Shown: positions 6,073-13,439, numbered from the stretch's first letter. The stretch: 15,305 nucleotides of DNA from Chloroflexota bacterium (GCA_016210375.1 JACQUH010000019.1:1-15305); one strand, 5' to 3'. A program made the numbers and translations. Notes: generated by a model from the letters alone, not told the origin.

Positions 6073-6627
6073 TTACACCACGCTCTGTAAGCGTTCCACC
6101 GCCTCCCTCCAACCCGCCTGCGCCCGCTCCGCCGCCTCCAACGACGGCAGCTTGCTCTGCTGCACCGTCATCTGCGCCCTGCCCTCGCCCCGGGCGTACA
6201 GCAGCACCTCCACCCGCGTGCCGTCGGGCCAGGCGATGCGCAGGGACACCCCCGGCGTGGCCCTGGTCACCGTGAAGGCCGCCTCCGGCAGCCAGCGGCG
6301 GCGCAGGGCTTCGTCCTGCCAGGCGTTGAACAGGGCGTCCACCGTGGCGGCGAAGGTCTTGCTCACGCTCACCTGGAACCCCGCCGCCATCTGGTGCAGC
6401 GCTCGGCGGCCGATCTCCCTCTCGTAGGTGTTGGCCACCATCTGCTGCCACCAGGGGCCGACGCCGTGCTCCCGCACCAGGTACGCGACTATCTCCTGGT
6501 GCGTCATCTTGTCTGCACCGGCGGCGTTCAGGGCGGCGAACCACTCGGGCCACGTCTTGCCCGTCTTTGCGGCCACGGCAGCATCGCTCATGCGGGCCGC
6601 CCGTTGCGTCCCCTTCGTCTGCTCCAT
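6073..6627 (-). CDS. DUF4287 + SRPBCC (AHSA1-like) domain protein
   Basis: 184 aa from ATG 6627, cytoplasmic. The N-terminal DUF4287-type segment reads KTGKTWPEWFAALNAAGADK (21-40), then MTHQEIVAYL and GPWWQQMVANTYER. The C-terminal half (about 84-182) looks like an SRPBCC/activator-of-Hsp90-ATPase homologue: a VSVSKTF opening, DEALRRRWLP, SLRIAWPDGTRVEVLL and a final long helix with EAAERAQAGWREAVERL. ATG 6627 is preferred over the in-frame TTG 6642 because GAGAGGA lies 6 nt before it. The biochemical role is unknown. It is divergent from the Fe-S oxidoreductase gene. Its 3' end is duplicated at 5271-5417. Confidence 0.8.
   Translation of the reverse strand: MEQTKGTQRAARMSDAAVAAKTGKTWPEWFAALNAAGADKMTHQEIVAYLVREHGVGPWWQQMVANTYEREIGRRALHQMAAGFQVSVSKTFAATVDALFNAWQDEALRRRWLPEAAFTVTRATPGVSLRIAWPDGTRVEVLLYARGEGRAQMTVQQSKLPSLEAAERAQAGWREAVERLQSVV
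6101..6189. repeat. direct repeat flanking the TumE module, right copy
   Basis: The copy inside the intact DUF4287/SRPBCC gene, covering the codons for its last helix. Its partner is at 5320-5408. Confidence 0.85.
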
Positions 6628-6686
6628 GACGGGTCCTCTCAAAGCTGGCGCCCCTCATTCTAGCACGGCGAAACCGCCCCCATGCA

Positions 6687-6715
6687 TTTACTCCCATGCC
6701 CTGCCTTGGTACACT
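6687..6715 (+). promoter_or_regulatory. candidate promoter of the Fe-S oxidoreductase gene
   Basis: TTTACT (6687-6692), a 17-bp spacer and TACACT (6710-6715), each 4 of 6 to the sigma-70 consensus, with the ATG 51 bp downstream. It lies in the 139-bp gap between two divergent genes. Confidence 0.45.
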
Positions 6716-6766
6716 AGCGCCGCCATTGGCCCGTCGGAAGCTACCCTCCGGAGGAGGAGTGTGCCC

Positions 6767-8896
6767 ATGCCTGCTACCACTTCGGTACTGAGTCTCGCCG
6801 CCAGCCTCCTGGCCAAAGCCCCCGATATGCCGGGCCGGGAGGACTTCTGGAACATCGGCTACCCCTTCTTTGGCGTCGCCGCCTACGTCTTCTTTCTCCT
6901 CCTCCCCCTGGGCATTGGCCTCGCCCTCTACCAGCGGTACCGCATCTGGCGGCTGGGCAAGCCGATGCCGGACCTGGGCCCCTGGGGGCCGCGCCTGCGG
7001 CGGGCCATCGGCCTGCTGGGGCGCGACCTCTTTGCCCACCGGCGCTTCGTCAAGCGGGAGGTGTACCCCGGCCTCATGCACTTCTTCCTGTTCTGGGGCA
7101 TGACGGTGCTCCTCATCGCCACCACCATCAGCGGCTGGGAGTTCTGGAGCCACAAGTACATCTCCTTCAACCTGCCTACTGTTCGGTTCCGCGTGCAAGA
7201 GGACTTCATCTGGGACGTCCTTGGTGGCGGCTTTGTGCTCCTTGGGCTGGCCATGGCAGCCCTCCGGCGTTACATCCAGAGGCCCAGGCGACTGAACACC
7301 TTCGCCGACGACACGGTCTTTCTGGGCGTTCTGGCCATCCTGGCCCTGACTGGCTTCATGGTGGAGGGCCTGCGCGTCGCCGGGACCATCGCCGAAGGCA
7401 GCATGGGCTTCGCCCAGTGGGCGGCCCCCATCGGCTGGCTCTTCTCCCGTCCCTTCGCCGGCATGGACCGGGACTCCATCGGCGTCATTCATGCCGCCTT
7501 CTGGTGGACCCACGTCGCCACCTTCGCCGCTGTGCTGGTCTATCTGGCGTCCAGGTTCAGCAAGATCAGCCACATCTTCCTCAGCCCGGCCAACATCGTC
7601 CTGCGGTCCGACAGGCCCCTGGGCGCTTTGCGTCCTATGGGCGACCTGGAGAAGCTGGAGCGGTTCGGCGCCTCGGACCTGCCCGACTTCACCTGGAAGC
7701 AGCTCCTGGACTTTGACGCCTGCACCAACTGCGGGCGCTGCCAGGAGAGCTGTCCCGCCTACCTCAGCGGCAAGGAGCTCTCCCCCCGCAAGCTCATCCA
7801 GGACCTGCGCGCCTACTCCTCGTATCGCGGCCCCCAACTCCTGGCCGCCAGGGCCGCTGGCCAGGAAGCGCCGCCGGATAGGGCCATGATCGCCGACTTC
7901 GTTGGCGTGACGCCCTTATGGGACTGCGTGACCTGCCGCGCCTGCATGGAGGCATGTCCTGTCTATATTGAGCACATTGACAGCATCGTGGATATGCGCC
8001 GCAACCTGGTCATGGAGGCAGCCCAGATGCCCGAGGGGGCCCAGGGCGTGCTGGAGAATATGGAGCGGCGCGGCCACCCGTGGCGCGGCACCCAGTCCAC
8101 GCGCACAGACTGGATGGAGGGCACGGGTGTGAAGACGCTGGCCGAGGACGCCGACGTGGAGGTGCTGCTCTGGGTGGGCTGCACCCCGGCGCTGAACCCG
8201 CAGAACCAGCGAGTGCCCCGGGCCATGGCCTCGCTGTTGAAGGCCGCAGGCATCAAGTTTGGCGTCCTGGGCAATGAGGAGACCTGCTCCGGCGACCCTG
8301 CCCGCCGGCTGGGCAACGAGCTCCTCTTCCAGATGATGGCCCAGCAGAACATTCAAACCTTCCAGAGCTACAAGGTCAAGAAGGTCATCACTCTCTGCCC
8401 TCACTGCTTCAATTCCATGAAGAACGAGTACCCGCAGCTGGGTAGCGACGTGGAAGTGGTGCACTACACGGAGTTTGTGGACCAGCTCCTGCGAGAGGGA
8501 CGCCTGAAACCCGTGAAGACGATCAAGATGGAGATGACGTACCACGACTCCTGCTACCTGGGACGCCACAATCGGGTCTTTGACGCCCCCCGCAGCATCG
8601 CAAAGGCCATCCCCGGCCTGACCCTCCACGAGATGGACCAGCGCCGGGAGCATGGCTTCTGCTGCGGCGCCGGCGGCGGCCACATGTGGATGGAGGATAG
8701 CGGCGGGCGGCGCATCAGCCACATGCGCACCGAGCAGTTCCTGGAGACCAGGGGCGACACCCTGGGCGTCTCGTGCCCCTTCTGTCAGCAGATGTTCCAG
8801 GAGGGCATCGCCTCCAAGGGCATGGGCGAGACCAAGCAGGTCAAGGACCTGCTGGAGGTCGTCGCGGAGAGCGTGGGGGTGGAGGAAGGGAAGTAG
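6767..8896 (+). CDS. membrane Fe-S oxidoreductase, HdrD-like (ETF:menaquinone oxidoreductase type)
   Basis: 709 aa from ATG 6767, which follows GGAGGAGGAG by 7 nt. An in-frame GTG at 6761 is possible but too close to it. The first ~270 residues hold about five membrane helices (near 34-55, 103-121, 150-166, 183-200, 245-262) with histidines (H91, H105, H242, H249) that could bind b-type heme, as in nitrate-reductase gamma-like domains. Two 4Fe-4S motifs follow: C319-x2-C322-x2-C325-x3-C329 and C387-x2-C390-x2-C393-x3-C397. Two CCG domains then include C507, C544/C547, C596, C632-C633 and C670/C673. This order matches proteins that pass electrons from ETF of acyl-CoA dehydrogenases to menaquinone (EMO). 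No etfAB is in the window, so the partner is inferred. Translation of the open frame upstream of 6767 overlaps the divergent DUF4287 gene and is spurious. Confidence 0.85.
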   Translation: MPATTSVLSLAASLLAKAPDMPGREDFWNIGYPFFGVAAYVFFLLLPLGIGLALYQRYRIWRLGKPMPDLGPWGPRLRRAIGLLGRDLFAHRRFVKREVYPGLMHFFLFWGMTVLLIATTISGWEFWSHKYISFNLPTVRFRVQEDFIWDVLGGGFVLLGLAMAALRRYIQRPRRLNTFADDTVFLGVLAILALTGFMVEGLRVAGTIAEGSMGFAQWAAPIGWLFSRPFAGMDRDSIGVIHAAFWWTHVATFAAVLVYLASRFSKISHIFLSPANIVLRSDRPLGALRPMGDLEKLERFGASDLPDFTWKQLLDFDACTNCGRCQESCPAYLSGKELSPRKLIQDLRAYSSYRGPQLLAARAAGQEAPPDRAMIADFVGVTPLWDCVTCRACMEACPVYIEHIDSIVDMRRNLVMEAAQMPEGAQGVLENMERRGHPWRGTQSTRTDWMEGTGVKTLAEDADVEVLLWVGCTPALNPQNQRVPRAMASLLKAAGIKFGVLGNEETCSGDPARRLGNELLFQMMAQQNIQTFQSYKVKKVITLCPHCFNSMKNEYPQLGSDVEVVHYTEFVDQLLREGRLKPVKTIKMEMTYHDSCYLGRHNRVFDAPRSIAKAIPGLTLHEMDQRREHGFCCGAGGGHMWMEDSGGRRISHMRTEQFLETRGDTLGVSCPFCQQMFQEGIASKGMGETKQVKDLLEVVAESVGVEEGK

Positions 8897-8946
8897 GAGG
8901 GTGTGCGCTTCTTTGCCAAAGCGGTAGACTATCAAGGAGTGATGGG

Positions 8947-9180
8947 TTGCCAGACGAAGGCCGTCAGCTACGCGGCATAAGCGGAGAACAGGCGATCCGC
9001 GCTTTTGAGCGATTAGGCTACCAGCGTAGAAAAGGCAAGGGCAGCCATGTTAACCTGACAAAGGCGAATAGCCCGCGTTTGACAATCCCAGTTCACCGCG
9101 AGCTAAGGATTGGGTTACTTCTGTACGAGTTGAAGAAGGCGGGCATCACCCCCGAACAGTTCTTGGAAGCGCTGAGGTGA
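8947..9180 (+). CDS. hicA: HicA toxin (mRNA interferase)
   Basis: 77 aa from TTG 8947. HicA is a dsRBD-fold toxin that cleaves mRNA. Evidence: ISGEQAIRAFERLGY (11-25), the conserved RRKGKGSHVNL with the catalytic His34, LTIPVHRELRIG (45-56) and a C-terminal ITPEQFLEAL. The TTG is the only reasonable start: AAGGAG (8934-8939) lies 7 nt upstream and the family N-terminus begins at residue 10. An ATG at 8942 is in another frame and gives only 12 codons. The gene is 50 bp after the Fe-S oxidoreductase and 3 bp before hicB. All hallmark residues are present, so it is probably intact. Confidence 0.88.
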   Translation: MPDEGRQLRGISGEQAIRAFERLGYQRRKGKGSHVNLTKANSPRLTIPVHRELRIGLLLYELKKAGITPEQFLEALR

Positions 9181-9183
9181 TCC

Positions 9184-9411
9184 GTGGGTACAAGGATCTT
9201 GGAATACACCGTGGTCTTGCACCTGGACCCTGAGGTGGGTGGCTACTGGGTGGAAGTGCCTGCCCTGCCTGGTTGTGTCTCCCAGGGGGACACGAGGGAA
9301 GAAGCCCTGGCCAACGTCAAGGAGGCCATAGAGTTGCACATTGAAGCCATGCAAGAGGACGGCGAAGAGATTCCCCAGGAGGAGTCCGCAAAGGTGGCGG
9401 TGGAGGTGTGA
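9184..9411 (+). CDS. hicB: HicB antitoxin
   Basis: 75 aa from GTG 9184, 3 bp after the hicA stop. It has the typical HicB RNase-H-like core: YTVVLHLDPEVGGYWVEVPA (8-27), LPGCVSQGDTREEALANVKE (28-47) and an AIELHIEAM helix. There is no obvious C-terminal ribbon-helix-helix or HTH extension, so this is the short form of the antitoxin, and self-regulation by DNA binding is not evident. It neutralises the upstream HicA by direct binding. Confidence 0.88.
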   Translation: MGTRILEYTVVLHLDPEVGGYWVEVPALPGCVSQGDTREEALANVKEAIELHIEAMQEDGEEIPQEESAKVAVEV

Positions 9412-9522
9412 AGAAGAGCGTGGAAAAGGGGAAGTAACAATCGCCGCAGCCAAGTTGGTCGCTTGTGGACAGAAGGGCCAATGTAGAAGGCGATGTAGCG
9501 CTTGACGCGTGGACCGCCAATC

Positions 9523-9630
9523 TTGTCATCCTGAACGAGTCCTGAAACTTCGGGACATCGTGAAGAATCTCTCCTGGTAAGGGATTCTTCCGGTCGTCCC
9601 GGTGAGTCGGTACTCCCTCAGAACGAGAAC
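9523..9630. repeat. degenerate palindromic intergenic element
   Basis: The left arm tgtcatcctgaacgag (9525-9539) with gaagaatc (9562-9569) and the right arm gattcttc (9583-9590) with ctcagaacgaga (9617-9628) resemble the common palindromic repeat 'GTCATTCTGAGCGAAGAATC...GATTCTTCGCTCAGAATGAC'. A small hairpin at 9539-9556 (gtcctgaa/ttcgggac) sits in the left arm, and about 25 extra bases sit in the right arm. It fills most of the non-coding gap 9412-9710, which holds no gene. Confidence 0.5.
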
Positions 9631-9644
9631 ACGATGTTTCCCCC

Positions 9645-9658
9645 GTCTCAACTGAGAC
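9645..9658. promoter_or_regulatory. 14-bp dyad upstream of the pentapeptide gene
   Basis: GTCTCA-AC-TGAGAC, a perfect 6-bp dyad 52 bp before the pentapeptide-repeat gene. It could be an operator, though it may be chance. Confidence 0.25.
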
Positions 9659-9710
9659 ATCACTATGTAGAAAACTCGGCGAGGTGCCAATACCGTAAGG
9701 AGGAAACAGG

Positions 9711-10166
9711 ATGGACAAGGCTGAAGTCGTAAGGTTGCTCCTGGGGGACGTGACCGAGTTCAACAAGAGGAGGTTGGCGGACCCGTCCCTGGGCGCTAAC
9801 CTGGACCTGAGCGGGGTCAACCTCTCGGGAGCGAGGCTGGAAAAAGCCGACCTGGGACGGATCAACCTCAGCGGAGCGAATCTTCAAGGCGCTGACCTGA
9901 GCGAGGCGATGCTCACGAATACAAACGCGGAAGACACCGACCTGCGAGGAGTCAACCTCAAGGGGGCAAACCTTCACAGGATCCGGCTGAAGGGGGCGAC
10001 CCTCGCAGGGGCCGATATTGAGGGATTCGCTGGGGGGTGCCGTGTGTGTCTGCACTCGTCCAACTTTGAAGGCGTCCACTGGGCCCGGGAACAGATTGTG
10101 GCGATGCTCCAAGCCATCAACCGCAACCCGGACTGGGCAGTCAAGTATGAGATAGTCCCCAAGTAG
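9711..10166 (+). CDS. pentapeptide-repeat protein
   Basis: 151 aa. Residues about 29-103 are consecutive five-residue repeats of the A(D/N)LxX type (for example SGANL QGADL, RGVNL KGANL), which form a right-handed quadrilateral beta-helix. About fifteen repeats give roughly four coils. A helical N-terminal cap (residues 1-25) and a C-terminal tail with CRVC (110-113) and an amphipathic helix complete it. AAGGAGG (9697-9703) lies 7 nt before the ATG. Some members (Qnr, MfpA) protect DNA gyrase, but those are longer and this one has no features that assign such a role. It stands alone on its strand, followed by a possible terminator and a convergent gene. Confidence 0.85.
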   Translation: MDKAEVVRLLLGDVTEFNKRRLADPSLGANLDLSGVNLSGARLEKADLGRINLSGANLQGADLSEAMLTNTNAEDTDLRGVNLKGANLHRIRLKGATLAGADIEGFAGGCRVCLHSSNFEGVHWAREQIVAMLQAINRNPDWAVKYEIVPK

Positions 10167-10214
10167 GGTGAGGCGCTGGACCGGTGACAGCCCGCGCAGA
10201 AGAACGCCTAGCAG

Positions 10215-10258
10215 GCGGCGGCTGATGATCCTATCCGCCGCGCCCCTCTTGTTTTCTT
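10215..10258 (+). terminator. possible intrinsic terminator after the pentapeptide gene
   Basis: The stem gcggcgg/ccgccgc (10215-10221/10235-10241) with a 13-nt loop is followed by cccctcttgttttctta, a T-rich stretch that starts a few bases late. It lies between two convergent genes. Confidence 0.35.
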
Positions 10259-12038
10259 ATACAGTGGTGTAGGTAAGAAGACCACTGAACTGGGTGCTTC
10301 CGGGGAACCGGGCATATACGCCCACGTCTGCGCCGCTGATCTTCACGTCCCCCTGGAAAACGCCGTCCTTCAGGTCAAGGTACCGCCAGTCGTCGCCCAT
10401 GACCACCGCTACCTTCTCCACGCCAGGCACGGCCAAGCGGAAGGTCTGGGTGCTGCCCAGCGGGAGGACGCCGCTGAATGGGGCGTATAGCACGACGTTG
10501 TTGGTGGTGAAGGCATGGTACGTGGAGGGGAAGCCCTTGCTACTGGTCGCGGCCCCTGTCACCTCAACGAGGTAGCGCAGGCTGCTGTGGTATTGCCCTT
10601 CCTGGCCGGCCCGCTTGGTGTAGACCGTAAGCTCAAACTCGCCGTCCCCGGGGAAGGCGGCGCGCACCTCATAGCTGCCGTTCACGCGTTGCACAAAGGT
10701 AGCAGTGTCGGGCAAGTCCTGCTCCTGCCGGCTGACCTGGGCCAGCATGAGCACGTCCTGGGGAGCAGAAAGGGTAACCGTGAGGTCGCCAGCCGTCCTG
10801 ATGATCCCGCCCGGGTGGCTGACCAGCCCTATCTGGTCCTCAAAGAACGAGTCCCACACCATGGGGAACCCGGGACTGGCCGGGTCCCCTTGCGCGACGT
10901 CCACCGTATATTCCAGGGTGCCGTGGAAGGCGCCTGATTCAAACACCTTCCTGGAGAAAATGGTCAAGGTGTACTGGCCAGGCTGCTGGAATGCGGCCCT
11001 AATGCTATACCCGTCCCCTTTCCGCTGGACGAAGGTGAACAGGTCAGGGAGTTTGAGGTCCCCTTTGCGGAGCGAAGCCGTCAGCAGCGTATCCTGGGGC
11101 GTGGACAGGGTTACCTCCACCTGCTTATCGGCTTTGATGAACGCCTCGCGATGGCTGACCAGCCCGATGCCATTTTCAAAGAACTCGGGCCACACCCGGG
11201 GCGCAGCAAGAAACGCCTGCTTGGTAATAGGCGCGTCCAGTAGCTGCCAACTGGTTTGCTTTGGGTAGTGGTCAAGTATGAGTTGCTGAGGCGGCGCCAG
11301 GAAATAGTAGTCATTAAACTGACGAACAAATTGCTTCTCTTGGCTGATAAAACCAGACCCCCACGTGGAGTCCACAAGATACCATTTGCCATCAATGAGC
11401 ACAGCGTTCCAAGCATGGTTGGGCCTGTCGTCCAGTTGGTTGTTTACGTATCCGTATCCTTTTGACCATCCTTCAACCACTACGACCCCTAGTCCAGCGT
11501 ATTTCCCTAAGGTTTGGAAGAGATTTGCGTAGCCGGCGCATACACCTGTTCGTCGCTTCAGAGCTGCGTCTGCGCTCTGATCAGGATACTTACCAGAGAG
11601 GTAGCTGGGGAAATCGTAGGCTATATTTTCCGTGATCCAGCGATAGATAGCCAGCGTCTTCTCCAGGTCATTCTGGGCCGGTGCGGTGAGGTAGGAAGCG
11701 AGGTCAATGGCATACTGTTCAGCGGAGTCCGGCACGTTGAGGGCGTTCTTGTCCATCACAGCAAGGCGTTGAGGGTCCAGGACAGGCCGGCTGGAAGCCG
11801 TCGGCAGCGTGACTGACTGTGTTGCCGTGGCGGTAGGCGTCCTTGCCGTGGCGACCCGCGTGTTGGTTGGCGTTGCATTCGGAGCAGGCGTCGTCCCTTC
11901 CTGAACGGTCGGGGTTGCGGTTGGAGTGAGCGTTTCTGGTGGGGAGAGAGCGGGAGCTTGGGACGAAGCGCACGCGGCAAACAAAAACACGGCCAGGGCA
12001 CTGGCGACTAGGAGGACAGACTTCCGCCACTTGGTCAT
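10257..12038 (-). CDS. transglutaminase-like lipoprotein with three KY-type C-terminal repeats
   Basis: 593 aa from ATG 12038, preceded by AAAGGA 7 nt upstream; the longer in-frame start at 12083 would bury the signal peptide. A lipoprotein signal ends FLFAAC, with lipidated Cys23. A Thr/Pro/Ala-rich linker (about 26-82) follows. The transglutaminase-like domain has Cys167 in RRTGVCAGYANLF, His208 in RPNHAWNAV and Asp223 in WYLVDSTWG, a complete Cys-His-Asp triad. After it come three related beta-rich repeats at about 286-380, 398-493 and 510-593. The first two share FFExxIGLVSH, TLSxPQD and TFVQR; the third is diverged. The architecture is like the KY (kyphoscoliosis peptidase-like) proteins. 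It is probably an extracytoplasmic peptidase or cross-linking enzyme; the substrate is unknown. Confidence 0.85.
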   Translation of the reverse strand: MTKWRKSVLLVASALAVFLFAACASSQAPALSPPETLTPTATPTVQEGTTPAPNATPTNTRVATARTPTATATQSVTLPTASSRPVLDPQRLAVMDKNALNVPDSAEQYAIDLASYLTAPAQNDLEKTLAIYRWITENIAYDFPSYLSGKYPDQSADAALKRRTGVCAGYANLFQTLGKYAGLGVVVVEGWSKGYGYVNNQLDDRPNHAWNAVLIDGKWYLVDSTWGSGFISQEKQFVRQFNDYYFLAPPQQLILDHYPKQTSWQLLDAPITKQAFLAAPRVWPEFFENGIGLVSHREAFIKADKQVEVTLSTPQDTLLTASLRKGDLKLPDLFTFVQRKGDGYSIRAAFQQPGQYTLTIFSRKVFESGAFHGTLEYTVDVAQGDPASPGFPMVWDSFFEDQIGLVSHPGGIIRTAGDLTVTLSAPQDVLMLAQVSRQEQDLPDTATFVQRVNGSYEVRAAFPGDGEFELTVYTKRAGQEGQYHSSLRYLVEVTGAATSSKGFPSTYHAFTTNNVVLYAPFSGVLPLGSTQTFRLAVPGVEKVAVVMGDDWRYLDLKDGVFQGDVKISGADVGVYARFPGSTQFSGLLTYTTV

Positions 12039-12359
12039 GGGCGTTTCCTTTGATGCGCGAGAGAATAGTGGAGGGCGCCGCATTCGGTGTGGAGCGCCGT
12101 CTTGTTAGCGAGGGTACCATTCCATGTTCCCGTAGGTTTTCTCTCTTGTAAAGGGACGAAAAGGAGCTGCAGGGAATGCTTGAGGTATCCCTGGTTGAGT
12201 TGCCCCTCCTCTGGGAACGTAAGAGGGGACAGCCTTGGCTGCCCCCTCTTACAAGTCATGAATGAATGTCTATACCCTGATGGGCTGGTTGAACTCCTCG
12301 CAGTGGACCCGCTTGAAGATCTTGTCCGCGGACCCACGGGGCGCGCCCCAGAAAAAGAG
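12039..12359. other. non-coding gap between the lipoprotein and stress-protein genes
   Basis: 321 bp with no ORF carrying a ribosome site. It holds one strong hairpin (12219-12252, listed separately). I see no clear sigma-70 promoter for the minus-strand lipoprotein gene. Confidence 0.6.
12219..12252. terminator. long hairpin after the universal stress protein gene
   Basis: GTAAGAGGGG (12219-12228) pairs with CCCCTCTTAC (12243-12252), then after one mismatch CAGC with GCTG around CTTG. It lies 107 bp beyond the stop of the minus-strand stress-protein gene. There is no T-tract on either strand, so it is either a processing or stabilising hairpin or a non-canonical terminator. Confidence 0.4.
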
Positions 12360-12869
12360 CTAGGCGCCTGCTCTATCCCTGGAGGCTGCGCTTTCCCGCC
12401 TGGGAGGACTGATGACCAGGATGGGGATGCCGGCCTCGCGCATCACCCGGTCAAAGACACTGCCGAAAACCAGCCGGCCCAGCCCGGAGCGTCCGTGGGT
12501 AGTGATGACGATTACATCAACGTTGTGGGCCTTGGCGCAGTGGATTATTTCTTCGGCGGGGAAGCCCTGGCGCACCTCCCACTCCACCCTGAGTCCCTCC
12601 TGTTGGAGCTTTTCGGACTGCTGGGCCAGGTACTCCCTGGCCTCACGGGTCTGGAGATCAATGGCCTGGTTCATGGCCTGAATATCCAGCGCAGGGATGG
12701 TCTCTGGGCCTCCTGGGCCGGTCATGCCGGAGGCGGCCAAGTGCCGAGAGATCGTGACCACCCGCACCAGGAAGAGGGTACCGGAGAGACGGGTAGCCAG
12801 GTCTTTGGCTCGGGGCAGAGCCTGCTCTGCAAGCTCAGAGCCGTCTAGAGGCACAAGGAATCTTTGCAT
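12360..12869 (-). CDS. universal stress protein (UspA family)
   Basis: 169 aa from ATG 12869, with GGAGG 8 nt upstream. The start is fixed by MQRFLVPLDGSELAEQAL, the standard USP opening with Asp9. A longer open frame to 12977 has no family similarity. The alpha/beta nucleotide-binding fold ends with VDVIVITTHGRSGLGRLV and FGSVFDRV, giving the G-9x-G-S phosphate-binding element (Gly126, Gly136, Ser137). The first Gly of the full G-2x-G-9x-G motif is Thr here, as in many ATP-binding members. A single USP domain is present, with an extra ~25-residue loop (about 45-70) before the long helix. It is cytoplasmic with a stress-linked role; the specific function is not inferable. Confidence 0.92.
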   Translation of the reverse strand: MQRFLVPLDGSELAEQALPRAKDLATRLSGTLFLVRVVTISRHLAASGMTGPGGPETIPALDIQAMNQAIDLQTREAREYLAQQSEKLQQEGLRVEWEVRQGFPAEEIIHCAKAHNVDVIVITTHGRSGLGRLVFGSVFDRVMREAGIPILVISPPRRESAASRDRAGA

Positions 12870-13143
12870 TCCAGATCCCTCCGTCCGGGCGGCGTCCGGG
12901 CCACCAGGCAGCGCTATTGTAGAGGTTGGCGGGGAAAGATGGAAGCACCTGGGATCCCTCTTCCGCTCTTCCTTCATGCAAAACGTACCTCGCCCTGAGG
13001 AGGGGGACTGGGTGACAAGGCGACAGGAGTATGCTGCCGCTCCACTGGTTTAGCTGGTTCCGTTTGTTTTTCGGTGGTGGTACAGTCCCCCGGCCTAAAG
13101 GTCTTTGACAGAATACCCTGCCAATTAGGTTCCTGCCTAACCC

Positions 13144-13330
13144 CCTCTGGCTCCTCCTTCCCCCAGGGGAAGGGGGAAAAGATAGGTTTGTATTGGTGTG
13201 ATGCGGCTCTGCCGCATCACACCAATACTTCAGAATATCGTCCCCCTCTCCTGGGAGGAGAGAGGGACCACAGGGGGAGAGGTTGGGTCTCATTGGCATC
13301 ATAATGAGTCAATGACCGTCAGTGCCTGGT
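13144..13330. repeat. three-hairpin intergenic repeat, copy 2
   Basis: Second copy of the element at 1-188, same orientation. The middle hairpin is tattggtgtgatgcggc / gccgcatcacaccaata at about 13190-13226, with base changes that preserve every pair seen in copy 1. The first hairpin is imperfect here (ccttccc/ggggaagg region, 13153-13176). The third is gtccccctctc / gagagagggac, about 13240-13268. The right end is agtgcctggt. Confidence 0.85.
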
Positions 13331-13345
13331 TCCGAGTTCACCCAA

Positions 13346-13365
13346 CCCCCGACTTCAGTCGGGGG
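13346..13365. mobile_element. IS200/IS605-type end hairpin (possible relic)
   Basis: CCCCCGAC-TTCA-GTCGGGGG is a perfect 8-bp stem with a 4-nt loop, followed by GATTGAATAC. Hairpins of this sequence type are common at the ends of IS200/IS605 (TnpA/TnpB) elements, where they are the transposase recognition structure. No tnpA or tnpB remnant is visible in the window, so at most an isolated end remains. An intrinsic terminator is less likely because no T-run follows. Confidence 0.4.
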
Positions 13366-13411
13366 GATTGAATACCACCCTAAAGCAAACAGAACTGTTT
13401 GGCTTGTTTCC

Positions 13412-13439
13412 TTGACACTCCAAGCTCCTATGCTATTAT
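13412..13439 (+). promoter_or_regulatory. strong sigma-70 promoter of birA
   Basis: Perfect -35 TTGACA (13412-13417), 16-bp spacer, -10 TATTAT (13434-13439, 5 of 6). Transcription would start near 13446, only about 20 nt before the GTG start, leaving just enough room for the AGGAGG site at 13455-13460. Confidence 0.75.

Noticed and set aside
5792..7837. 681-codon minus-strand open frame
   Set aside because: It lies antisense to the Fe-S oxidoreductase and out of frame with the DUF4287 and antitoxin genes. Its product is low-complexity Gly/Ala/Arg/Pro-rich sequence, typical of a GC-rich shadow frame.
8942..8980. 12-codon ATG ORF just before hicA
   Set aside because: It is only 2 nt from the AAGGAG site and stops after 12 codons; the TTG at 8947 with 7-nt spacing gives the full HicA protein.
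12998..13025. Short tandem ggtgacaag/gcgacagga motif
   Set aside because: Only about two imperfect units are present, too short to support a repeat array or a CRISPR.
12835..13304. Minus- and plus-strand open frames across the 12.9-13.3 kb region
   Set aside because: They run through the repeat element and the stress-protein upstream region, lack ribosome sites, and encode Pro/Ser-rich sequence with no recognisable domain.
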